NCBI RefSeq assembly: GCF_003258705.1 | Contig: NZ_CP029480.1 | Location: 4,650,001 to 4,714,000, forward strand | DNA: 64,000 bases | Reading direction: 5' to 3' | DNA from: Arcticibacterium luteifluviistationis | GTDB lineage: Bacteria; Bacteroidota; Bacteroidia; Cytophagales; Spirosomataceae | Shown here: positions 9,222 to 15,998 of the stretch, piece by piece | Numbering within the stretch: the stretch's first letter is position 1 | How the letters are laid out: every line of letters begins with the position of its first letter | Program-made: the position numbers and the translations under genes | The notes under the pieces: model-generated | The model's database searches: none | What the model saw: only the letters and a program-made list of their open reading frames with translations | Told to the model about the DNA's origin: nothing

Positions 9222-9736
9222 TTTACACTTGTCGCTAACGATTGTATATCCGAACAAAAGTTGCAGATACTATTCTTAAATCCATACTAAACTAATAGGT
9301 TTTTAATGGCGGTCAAACGTTTTGCGACTGAGATGTTTGACAGCAAGCCATAGGCTTTATAAAGGCTACTTAAACTAAAGAGAGCGGACTTGTTTTCAAT
9401 CTAGCTTCCTATCTCTCCCCAACAAACTCAAAAGGCTTCTTTAATCTAGCTTCAATAAATTTCTTGTTTTTGGTTATGACACCTTTTCAAGGACTCCCCA
9501 GAAAGTGGACAGTAAGATAAGGTAATTTGTAATTTTGAAGTGTTCAAGCAGATTCAGGCGGCAAAGTAATGGAGAAAAATCTGAGTGTTGTGTTTTAACT
9601 CCTTTAGGAATAGAAGAAGGAGACTGACTTCCTATTAAGCTTTATATCGCAGTGCCCCTTGCGAGACACTGCGAAGCGAATTATAGGTAGAAATAAAAAA
9701 CGCTTAGTATTTGTGCAGATTTTCTAAGTCTAAGTT
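9222..9736. other. gene-free stretch with possible mobile-element debris
   Basis: No convincing gene lies here. Visible structure: GTCAAAC and GTTTGAC arms around 9313-9340; a short palindrome in the GGCTTTATAAAGGC region (about 9352-9366); and a GC-rich 7-bp hairpin CGCAGTG (9648-9654) / CACTGCG (9667-9673). The AGAAAGTGGACAGT wording near 9500 and the following short broken frames look like the decayed end of an insertion sequence, but no transposase motif can be recovered, so this is only a suggestion. Confidence 0.35.
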
Positions 9737-10384
9737 TTAGGATTCTGTCATCAATTGTGTTAAAACGTCCTTAAACACATCGGTAGGCTGGGCACCTGTA
9801 ACGGCACTTTTTCTGTTAAAAACTATGGTAGGGACAGAGCTTATGCCTAGACTTTGCCAGTAAGCTTCTTTAGTTTTTACTTCTTTACGGGCAGTCTCAT
9901 CATCTAACTTTGACAAGGCTTCTTCTGCATTTAAGCCTACATCTAGTAAAGCTTGCTTTAAGACGCTTCGCTGTGAAACATCTTTTCGCTCGCTAAAAAA
10001 TGCTGTCATCAAACGCATCTTAAGTTCAGTCTGCTTGCCAAATGCGTGAGCATATTCCAATAAAACATGAGCTTCAAAGGTGTTTGCCATTCGCATTTCG
10101 TCAAAGTAATCGAAAGTGAAACCAACTTCTTCACCAGCATCAGTCATGTGCTGCTGTGAAGCCTTTTGTTGCTCTAACGTTGAGCTGTATTTTTCTGTAA
10201 TATGCTCACGCAAATTTTGCCCTTCTGTTGGCATATTTGGGTTGAGTTCAAAAGGTTGCCACTCAATTTCTACTTGGTCTTGAATACCTAGTTCTGAGAT
10301 AGCTTTTTCAAGACGTTTGTAACCAATAGTGCACCATGGACACACTACATCGGAAACAATATCAATTTTTATTTTCTCTGCCAT
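9737..10384 (-). CDS. DsbA-family oxidoreductase (FrnE-like)
   Basis: Thioredoxin-fold protein of the DsbA/FrnE group. The active-site CPWC is at residues 15-18 directly after the first strand (IKIDIVSDVVCPWC), and the end carries the cis-Pro block SSVPTIVF plus AVTGAQP, which are diagnostic for FrnE-like proteins. There is no signal peptide, so it acts in the cytoplasm. The 215-residue length is normal. FrnE-type proteins are linked to disulfide exchange and oxidative-stress tolerance. It is the last gene of a leftward series (AhpD-like, SDR, EthD, this gene), 27 bases after the EthD gene, and so is probably part of the TetR-linked redox set. Confidence 0.9.
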   Translation of the reverse strand: MAEKIKIDIVSDVVCPWCTIGYKRLEKAISELGIQDQVEIEWQPFELNPNMPTEGQNLREHITEKYSSTLEQQKASQQHMTDAGEEVGFTFDYFDEMRMANTFEAHVLLEYAHAFGKQTELKMRLMTAFFSERKDVSQRSVLKQALLDVGLNAEEALSKLDDETARKEVKTKEAYWQSLGISSVPTIVFNRKSAVTGAQPTDVFKDVLTQLMTES

Positions 10385-10411
10385 TTTAATGCTTTTTGAA
10401 GTGAAGGTTAA

Positions 10412-10720
10412 TTAAACTACTTCGCTAATTTGAACCTGTGGCTCCACATTAGTGAAGTTAGGAAGGTCTGCCAAAATCTCTTGTGCATTAGCTCCAAAAG
10501 AGCTTTGAAACGATTCTAAGGAGGCAAAAGTGACATTGGCAATCGCCACAAAAGGTGCTTTAGAACCTGGTGTTGCTCCAGATAATCCGAAATTTACGTC
10601 AGACGAAACAATAGCATCACCCAGTAAATCAGTGAGTAATTGACCATGTTTATTTGTATAATAGTCTTTATCAAACTTTAAATCAGCACTGTTTGGGTAT
10701 AATACGGTTAACTTAATCAT
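10412..10720 (-). CDS. EthD family protein
   Basis: Small (102-residue) ferredoxin-like alpha/beta-barrel protein. It begins MIKLTVLYPNSADLKFDKDYY and carries the F(D)xDYYxxxH pattern (DKDYYTNKHGQLL) typical of EthD proteins, which associate with oxidative degradation pathways but lack a firmly defined reaction. It starts 2 bases after the SDR gene's stop, so the two are translationally close and surely cotranscribed. Function in this setting (aromatic or quinone turnover, for example) is inference from neighbours. Confidence 0.88.
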   Translation of the reverse strand: MIKLTVLYPNSADLKFDKDYYTNKHGQLLTDLLGDAIVSSDVNFGLSGATPGSKAPFVAIANVTFASLESFQSSFGANAQEILADLPNFTNVEPQVQISEVV

Positions 10721-10722
10721 TT

Positions 10723-11529
10723 TTATAATTTGTTGTTTGAGATGGCTTTTCTAAGCAAAAAGCCATTTAGTAAACTGAAACTTTTCATTGAGAATACTCT
10801 TTTAGCCATCATAACCATCATCTTGTTCATAAAACCAGGAATAATCGTTGCCTTTTTTCCAATGTTGTTCAAAGCAATTTGTGCGGCTTCAGATGGCTGC
10901 ATGCTTGTCATTGGTATTTTAGACCAGTCCACGCCATTGTTTGCCACCATGTTAGTGTCTGTTAAGCCAGGAGCTAGAACACTAATGTCTACATTGTTTA
11001 GTTTAAGTTCGGGATAGAGTGAAAGTGCAAGCTGATGCACATAGGCTTTAGTAGCAGCATAATTACTAAAGTAAGGGGAAGGCATTAAGCCAACCAAACT
11101 AGAAACGAGCAGAATCCCTCCTTTTTGAGCGGCTGACATTTTCTTAGCAAAATGATTCGTTAGCAAATACGTAGACGTGACGTTCAGCTTAATCATTTGC
11201 AATTCTTTAGCTTCAGAAATTTTGGTAAAACTTCCGTTGTTTTCCATTCCAGCACTGTGAATAAGCATTCCAATTTCTTGCTTATCTATTTCGTCTAAAA
11301 AGTCTAGCGTTGCTTTTTCATCGGACAAATCCACAGAGAAGGTTTGAGCTTCTATTTGATATTGTGCTGAAATTTCTTTGGCAATAGCACGTAGGTTTTC
11401 TTTATTTCTAGCTACTAAAATAGGTGCTATGCCTTGTTTGGCTAGCTCTAAAGCAAAGGCTTTTCCTATTCCTGAAGAGCCTCCAGTAACTACTGCTTTG
11501 TCTCCGTATTTCAACTTTAAATTTTGCAT
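10723..11529 (-). CDS. short-chain dehydrogenase/reductase (SDR)
   Basis: Classical SDR of 268 residues. It shows the cofactor motif TGGSSGIG (15-22), Asn115, and the catalytic Ser144, Tyr157 and Lys161 (YAATK), followed by the substrate-binding PGLTDTNM block. It would reduce a carbonyl or oxidise an alcohol using NAD(P)H; arginine and lysine after the second strand (ARNKENL) favour NADP. The substrate cannot be named. It lies between the AhpD-like gene (with a terminator-like hairpin in the 69-base gap) and the EthD gene (2-base gap). Confidence 0.92.
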   Translation of the reverse strand: MQNLKLKYGDKAVVTGGSSGIGKAFALELAKQGIAPILVARNKENLRAIAKEISAQYQIEAQTFSVDLSDEKATLDFLDEIDKQEIGMLIHSAGMENNGSFTKISEAKELQMIKLNVTSTYLLTNHFAKKMSAAQKGGILLVSSLVGLMPSPYFSNYAATKAYVHQLALSLYPELKLNNVDISVLAPGLTDTNMVANNGVDWSKIPMTSMQPSEAAQIALNNIGKKATIIPGFMNKMMVMMAKRVFSMKSFSLLNGFLLRKAISNNKL

Positions 11530-11549
11530 ATCTTGGTTTTAGGTGTGTG

Positions 11550-11577
11550 AAAAACCTTCCGTATTTAAACGGAAGGT
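11550..11577 (-). terminator. terminator-like hairpin inside the redox operon
   Basis: On the minus strand a 9-bp perfect stem (ACCTTCCGT arm, 11569-11577, with its complement at 11554-11562) and 6-base loop are followed by TTTTT. It sits between the AhpD-like gene and the SDR gene, so it may reduce expression of the three downstream genes or mark a separate transcription unit. Confidence 0.65.
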
Positions 11578-11598
11578 AGTCAATCAATTTGTGTCTGA

Positions 11599-12162
11599 TT
11601 AAGACGCTACGTTTTCCTTAGACCAAGCGAAAGGTTGGAATGGAGCATCTACAGGTGTATTAGCAATATGGTTGGTATAGTTACTAATCACTTTTTGAGA
11701 AAGGCCTAAAATGATTTCTAACACTTGTCTTTCTTCATAGCCAGCGGCATAAAATGCTTGTAATTCTTCAGGTGTTACGTGTCCACGGTTACGTACAATT
11801 AGTAAAGTCATAGTACGCAAAGCCTCTAATTTTGGGTTTTCTAGTGGCGTTTCATTACGTAATGCATCTGTAATGCTCTGGTCTACTTTCATCATATTAG
11901 CAATGGCCGTATGAGCAGGAACACAGTAATGACACTCATGCTCTACGTTAATGGTTTGCCATACTACGGTCAATTCATCTTTATCAAAAGAAGAATTTGT
12001 AAACAGTTTATGTATGGTTTGGTATGCCTCTAGTATTTCAGGAGCTCCTGCTAATACCCCGTGTAAACCAGGTATCATTCCGTTGGCTTTTAAAGACTGC
12101 TCTAATAATGCTTTGCTAGCTTCTGGTGCCGTTTCTAGGTTGTGTACTGTTAATGTTGTCAT
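11599..12162 (-). CDS. carboxymuconolactone decarboxylase / AhpD-like family protein
   Basis: All-helical alkylhydroperoxidase-D-like protein, 187 residues. The active-site pattern EHECHYCVPAH (74-84) contains the redox cysteines Cys77 and Cys80 and His84, the arrangement used by AhpD-type peroxidase reductants. It is the first gene downstream of the divergent-looking control region between 12163 and 12275, and its promoter area holds a perfect palindrome (12191-12210) that matches the half-site found at the TetR and kef promoters. A role in peroxide or electrophile defence is therefore likely, but AhpD-like proteins are diverse and the partner is unknown. Confidence 0.9.
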   Translation of the reverse strand: MTTLTVHNLETAPEASKALLEQSLKANGMIPGLHGVLAGAPEILEAYQTIHKLFTNSSFDKDELTVVWQTINVEHECHYCVPAHTAIANMMKVDQSITDALRNETPLENPKLEALRTMTLLIVRNRGHVTPEELQAFYAAGYEERQVLEIILGLSQKVISNYTNHIANTPVDAPFQPFAWSKENVAS

Positions 12163-12190
12163 AATTTTTGTTGTTTACTTGTTGATAATT

Positions 12191-12210
12191 TTCTAAACGT
12201 TCGTTTAGAA
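12191..12210. promoter_or_regulatory. palindromic operator, likely TetR site
   Basis: TTCTAAACGTTCGTTTAGAA has two perfect 9-bp arms around a 2-base centre. It lies 29-48 bases upstream of the AhpD-like start. The half-site CGTTTAG recurs at 12250-12256, 12871-12877 and 15544-15550, always in front of genes of this cluster, supporting binding by the TetR protein encoded next door. Confidence 0.65.
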
Positions 12211-12240
12211 ATGGCTCAAAAAAAGAGCCTGTTTGTTGTT

Positions 12241-12256
12241 TTAAACTATCGTTTAG
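12241..12256. promoter_or_regulatory. second half-site and weak -7 box before the AhpD-like gene
   Basis: On the minus strand TAGTTTAA (12241-12248) resembles the Bacteroidota -7 box TAnnTTTG with one mismatch, and CGTTTAG (12250-12256) lies one base away. This would place a regulator directly over the promoter of the AhpD-SDR-EthD-DsbA genes. Confidence 0.4.
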
Positions 12257-12275
12257 TTATTGGTTAAAAAAAAGT

Positions 12276-12839
12276 TTAAATGTTCTTAAATATTAATTCT
12301 ATATAATCCTCTATTTCTTCTTTACTGTTTACTCTTGAAGCTGCTGCTAAACCATGCTTTGCTAATAGCAGAAAGTTTGCTTGTTTCGCGATTGTCTCTT
12401 CATCCTTTGATGGATCCATTCTTAATTTTTCTATGAATAAACCCTTTAAGTTTACCATAAATGAATCCATTTGTTCTTTTATAAGCTCATCTTCCTTTTC
12501 GACAAATTCATTATAGGTGTTTGTTAGTAAACATCCCTTTTGATAGCCATCATGGTCGGCAATGTTTACAGAGTCATAAAAGAATTCCTTTATACTGTCA
12601 ATACCATTGGTAGCGTTTTGAAACTTATCAAAGATGCTTTTAACCTTATTCTTGTAGCTTTTAAGGCTTTCAAGAAAAACGCCATTTTTGCTTCCAAAAC
12701 TTGAGTATATAGAAAACTTGTTAATGCCCATTGCCTTTTCCAGCATCTGCATCGACGTAGTTTCATAACCGTTTTGCCAGAATAAATTCATAGCTTTTTC
12801 GATTACTTCTTCTTCTATATATTCTTTTTTTCTTGCCAT
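12276..12839 (-). CDS. TetR/AcrR-family transcriptional regulator
   Basis: 187-residue repressor with an N-terminal HTH (about residues 6-52: EEEVIEKAMNLFWQNGYETT and SIYSSFGSKNGVFLESL) and a helical ligand-binding domain of the TetR C-terminal type seen in regulators of redox and reductase genes. It begins on the minus strand just downstream of a promoter whose -7 box TAGTTTTG (complement of 12857-12864) is flanked by CTAAACG, so autoregulation is likely. The gene is transcribed in the same direction as the AhpD-like gene that follows and sits after the kef pair, suggesting it controls both. The inducer is unknown; reactive electrophiles or quinones are inferred from the regulon. Confidence 0.92.
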   Translation of the reverse strand: MARKKEYIEEEVIEKAMNLFWQNGYETTSMQMLEKAMGINKFSIYSSFGSKNGVFLESLKSYKNKVKSIFDKFQNATNGIDSIKEFFYDSVNIADHDGYQKGCLLTNTYNEFVEKEDELIKEQMDSFMVNLKGLFIEKLRMDPSKDEETIAKQANFLLLAKHGLAAASRVNSKEEIEDYIELIFKNI

Positions 12840-12854
12840 TGTTTTCTAATACAT

Positions 12855-12881
12855 TGCAAAACTAACCAATCGTTTAGGAAT
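12855..12881 (-). promoter_or_regulatory. promoter/operator of the TetR gene (shared 27-bp element)
   Basis: The minus strand carries a perfect Bacteroidota -7 box TAGTTTTG (12857-12864) with the half-site CTAAACG just upstream (12871-12877). The whole 27-bp segment matches 15529-15555 at 23 of 27 positions. It lies 16-42 bases before the TetR start codon. Confidence 0.65.
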
Positions 12882-12941
12882 AAAAAAATATCTTGCCTTT
12901 TTCTTTTAAAACTCTTTCTCTGTAAGTTGTAATTGGGATGT

Positions 12942-14831
12942 TTAGGTATTGCTTTGCTTTTCTAAAGCCTTTCTAATTTGTTCACTATCCCAGTGATTGT
13001 CATATTCTACAATACCCCTTTTGAAATCTTGACTCAGTAGCTTTTCTTGCTCTTCCATCTCTTTTCTAGCTTTGAAAATGTAGTTATCATCACGTTTAGA
13101 TTCTTTGGCTAATCGTCGCAAGCTGTCTTCATCGTATTTTATGAAATTTTGGACTTGTTTGTTCAATGTATATTTCCTGAAACCCATTTTGCTTAAAACA
13201 TCTTTAGCTAGCGATAGGGAAGTGTCTAATGTTTCGCGGTAAATGTTCTCGATTCCTAAGTTCAATAAATCGTATGCTTCATACCTGTTTTTGGCACGAA
13301 CCATAAGTTCTACATGTGGATAATGCTCTTTTACGAGCTTGGTTACTTGCTTGGTAATGGAAGGATTATCTACGGTGCAAATCAACATTTTTGCATCAGC
13401 AATTCCAGCAGATTCTAGCAAGTCTAAGCGTGTAGCATCTCCATAATACACCTCAAAACCCATTTTACGCAGGAAATCAACGCGATTGGAATCTTGGTCT
13501 AATATGGTAGCTTCTACACCATAAGACCTTAGAAATCGCCCAACTGTGCTACCAAAATGACCAAAGCCTACCAGTATTATCTTTTGTGATTTGGCTACAT
13601 GGTCCATCGGTCTTTTAATAGACTCCTTTGTTCCAAATTTTGGAAGAATAAATCGCTCGTTAATTAAACCTATTATGGGTGTGAGCGACATGGTAAGTGC
13701 TGTGATTACCAGCATCAAATCCATTTGGTCTTGTTCTAAAATGTTTAAACTAAAGGCAAACGAAAGGAGTACAAAAGCAAATTCTCCAATTTGTGCTAAG
13801 CCAAATGTTAGCAATAGTTTTTGGTCGAGTTTTAGTTTGAAAATAGACCCAGTAATAAATAATACTAGAGCTTTTATGGCAATTATGGCAAGTAAAATTC
13901 CGCCAATTGTAAAGGGGCTTTTTGCAATTACTATAAAGTTTATGGAGGCACCCACAGCCATGAAAAACAAACCGAGCAGTAAGTTTTTGAAAGGTTCTAA
14001 TGTGCTTTCTAGTTCGTGTTTAAACTCACTGTTTGATAGTACTACGCCACCTAAAAAGGCACCTAGGGCAGGGCTTAAACCTACATATTCCATTAAAAAT
14101 GAAATAGCAAACACAATTAAAAAGGCCGCGGCTATTAATAGTTCTCTTACACCAGTTTTTGCCACTTTTCTTAACATGGGCACTATCAAGTATTTACCCG
14201 CAAAAACAATTACAACGACAGATAAAATAATAGCTAATGTTTGAAAACCTATAGGGAGGTTGTCTAACAAATTAACGTGTTCGTTATGATTTTCTGCGGA
14301 AGATGGTGCTGCCGCATTGGAGAGTAAAGGCAATGCTCCAAGCATAAAAATCACAATAATATCTTGGAACAATAAAATGGAGAAGGATGAATTACCGAAT
14401 GTGGTATCCATCAAGCCTTTTTCCTTTATGGTTTGTAAAGCAATGGCGGTAGATGATAAGGCCACAGCCATGGAAATAACCAGCGACACTTTCCAGTCAA
14501 AGCCCAATAAGGTAAACAGAACATAGGATAGAGCCATGGTTCCTATTACTTGCAAGCTTCCCATGCCTACAATGGTTTTCCGCATGTTCCAGAAGTTTTT
14601 AGGCTCAATCTCCAGACCAATTAAAAACAGCATCATTACCACTCCAAATTCTGCAAAATGAAGAATGTCATCACCTTCTCCCCCAATAAAGCCAAGGACA
14701 TAAGGGCCTATTAAAACACCTGCTAGCAAATAGCCAATGACTGAACTTAAGCCTAAACGCTTTGCAATAGAAACACAAATAATGGCTCCTGCTAAAAAAA
14801 CGATGGCCTGAAAAAGTATACTTCCTGTCAT
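12942..14831 (-). CDS. Kef-type monovalent cation:proton antiporter (CPA2 family) with RCK domain
   Basis: 629-residue inner-membrane antiporter. About 12-13 membrane helices (residues 1-390, beginning GSILFQAIVFLAGAIICVSI) carry the CPA2 core, including LIGLEIEPKNFW and the GAFLGGVVLSNSEFKHELE block. A Rossmann-type RCK/TrkA-N domain follows (IILVGFGHFGSTVGRFLRSY, then DATRLDLLESAG), and the tail is charged and helical. KefB/KefC proteins export K+ and acidify the cytoplasm during electrophile stress. Its start is 3 bases after the stop of a flavodoxin-fold oxidoreductase gene, the same pairing as kefF-kefC or kefG-kefB, which strongly supports a Kef role. Whether glutathione gates it here is uncertain, since many Bacteroidota use other thiols. 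Confidence 0.93.
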   Translation of the reverse strand: MTGSILFQAIVFLAGAIICVSIAKRLGLSSVIGYLLAGVLIGPYVLGFIGGEGDDILHFAEFGVVMMLFLIGLEIEPKNFWNMRKTIVGMGSLQVIGTMALSYVLFTLLGFDWKVSLVISMAVALSSTAIALQTIKEKGLMDTTFGNSSFSILLFQDIIVIFMLGALPLLSNAAAPSSAENHNEHVNLLDNLPIGFQTLAIILSVVVIVFAGKYLIVPMLRKVAKTGVRELLIAAAFLIVFAISFLMEYVGLSPALGAFLGGVVLSNSEFKHELESTLEPFKNLLLGLFFMAVGASINFIVIAKSPFTIGGILLAIIAIKALVLFITGSIFKLKLDQKLLLTFGLAQIGEFAFVLLSFAFSLNILEQDQMDLMLVITALTMSLTPIIGLINERFILPKFGTKESIKRPMDHVAKSQKIILVGFGHFGSTVGRFLRSYGVEATILDQDSNRVDFLRKMGFEVYYGDATRLDLLESAGIADAKMLICTVDNPSITKQVTKLVKEHYPHVELMVRAKNRYEAYDLLNLGIENIYRETLDTSLSLAKDVLSKMGFRKYTLNKQVQNFIKYDEDSLRRLAKESKRDDNYIFKARKEMEEQEKLLSQDFKRGIVEYDNHWDSEQIRKALEKQSNT

Positions 14832-14834
14832 ATA

Positions 14835-15431
14835 TTAAAGCGTTTTTAATTGTGGAATGTCGTTTAAAAATGCACAGCCATTAAACTTGCTTAAGGTTAT
14901 TTCATTTTTAAGTAAATCTATCAAATTGGAATATTGAATAGCATGTTCTTCTAATGCTGCATCGCTCAAAAGATGAGTTCCCATGATGGCAAAAGGCGGG
15001 AAATAGGTCATTCCGCAGAGATTAGCAGTTTGCTCAAATGGTCTTAAGAACTCATTGACCGAAAAACTATTGGTTCCTTGTGAACAATAAAGCTCCCTGG
15101 AACCTCCAGTGGTTATTACATTTAAACAGGTTTTACCTTTAAGTGCAACTCCATTTGGGCCGTAAGCCCAATCAAATTCCAGTACCATATCTATCCACTG
15201 TTTCATTAAAGGCGGACAGCTGTACCAATAGAACGGATGATGCCAAATAATGATGTCGTGCTTATTTAGTAGTTCTTTTTCGGCATCAACATCAATATGA
15301 AAATCAGGATAAGCCTCATATAGGTCATGAAAAGTTACTCCTTCTTTATCTTTAATCTGGTCTACGAGGATATTATTCGCACGCGATTTTTCAAACTTAG
15401 GATGTGAAAACAGAACTAATATTTTTTTCAT
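14835..15431 (-). CDS. NAD(P)H-dependent oxidoreductase, Kef ancillary (KefF/KefG-like)
   Basis: 198-residue flavodoxin-fold quinone reductase of the NQO1/KefF family. It begins KKILVLFSHPKFEKSRANN (flavin phosphate loop region) and carries the family block HHPFYWYSCPPLMKQWIDMV followed by FDWAYG, which line the FMN and dimer interface. In Escherichia coli the equivalent subunits bind Kef antiporters and activate them, and also reduce quinones. It is the first gene of the two-gene kef operon. Its promoter region (15529-15555) shares a regulator element with the TetR gene, tying the operon to the neighbouring redox genes. Confidence 0.9.
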   Translation of the reverse strand: MKKILVLFSHPKFEKSRANNILVDQIKDKEGVTFHDLYEAYPDFHIDVDAEKELLNKHDIIIWHHPFYWYSCPPLMKQWIDMVLEFDWAYGPNGVALKGKTCLNVITTGGSRELYCSQGTNSFSVNEFLRPFEQTANLCGMTYFPPFAIMGTHLLSDAALEEHAIQYSNLIDLLKNEITLSKFNGCAFLNDIPQLKTL

Positions 15432-15528
15432 TTATCGCGATGTATATACTGAGTTTACTGTACAAGATAGAAAATAGGAGGCGGAGCCAATGATTCCTTA
15501 TTCTATTTGTTCAATAAGTTTACCAAAC

Positions 15529-15555
15529 TGCAAAGCTAAATAACCGTTTAGGAAT
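15529..15555 (-). promoter_or_regulatory. promoter/operator of the kef operon (shared 27-bp element)
   Basis: On the minus strand it holds a perfect -7 box TAGCTTTG (complement of 15531-15538) and the half-site CTAAACGG just upstream, differing from the TetR-gene element (12855-12881) at only four positions. It lies 98-124 bases before the oxidoreductase start, implying a leader of about 85 bases. Confidence 0.6.
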
Positions 15556-15842
15556 TAGGGCATTTTATTACAGAGGAATTATTCGGAAAAAACTTTACCG
15601 CCTTCAAACTTATATCTGCGTTTACTACTTAAGGAAATTGAAATTGTCAAGACTAAAATTATCTACTTGTCATTGCCGGATGTCTGTTGTTCTAGTATAT
15701 ACGCAATAATGTTTTTTTTGCGTAATGTGCTTATATAGAGGTGTTTGTTTATTGGTAAACGTTTGTTGTCCGTCAAAAACGTTTAAGTTTTTTAGCGTTG
15801 GATACAAACGAAGGCTTGATATTGAAGCTTCTTAACTCATTT
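15556..15842 (+). ncRNA. candidate small RNA region ending in an orphan terminator
   Basis: The gap between the kef operon (leftward) and gdhA has no rightward gene, yet it contains a rightward intrinsic terminator at 15843-15875. I see no plausible ORF in between. A GGTAAACGTTTGTT element lies at about 15752-15766 and could be a LacI-type operator. A transcript starting somewhere in 15560-15800 is inferred; no start can be fixed. Confidence 0.25.
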
Positions 15843-15875
15843 AAATCTCATTGATTAATTCAGTGGGATTTTTTT
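15843..15875 (+). terminator. orphan intrinsic terminator
   Basis: AAATCTCATTGA (15843-15854) pairs with TCAGTGGGATTT (15860-15871) through two G-T wobbles, followed by a T run to 15875. No rightward gene precedes it in the window. Its sequence is nearly the same as the terminator at 4902-4935. Confidence 0.65.
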
Positions 15876-15958
15876 ATGATGATATATTGCTGTACTGTGT
15901 TTTATTGTCAATGTAATTGTTGGAACAAGAATGACCTTTTTTAATAGCTCTAATTTTC

Positions 15959-15966
15959 TATTTTTG
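15959..15966 (+). promoter_or_regulatory. putative -7 box of gdhA
   Basis: TATTTTTG matches the Bacteroidota -7 consensus TAnnTTTG and lies 32 bases before the gdhA start codon. No clean TTTG -33 box is seen at the usual spacing. Confidence 0.4.
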
Positions 15967-15998
15967 TTTTCAATCTAAACCCAAAACTCTTCGCCAAG

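Noticed and set aside
9480-9600. Possible insertion-sequence end
   Set aside because: The GTGGACAGT wording suggests a transposon end, but no matching inverted repeat or transposase frame could be found, so no mobile element is called.
12213-12229. GGCTC/GAGCC hairpin with seven-A loop between the TetR and AhpD-like genes
   Set aside because: It has no T tract after the stem on either strand, so I did not call it a terminator.
13591-14244. 217-residue rightward frame
   Set aside because: Antisense shadow of the Kef antiporter gene; composition is typical of a reversed membrane protein.
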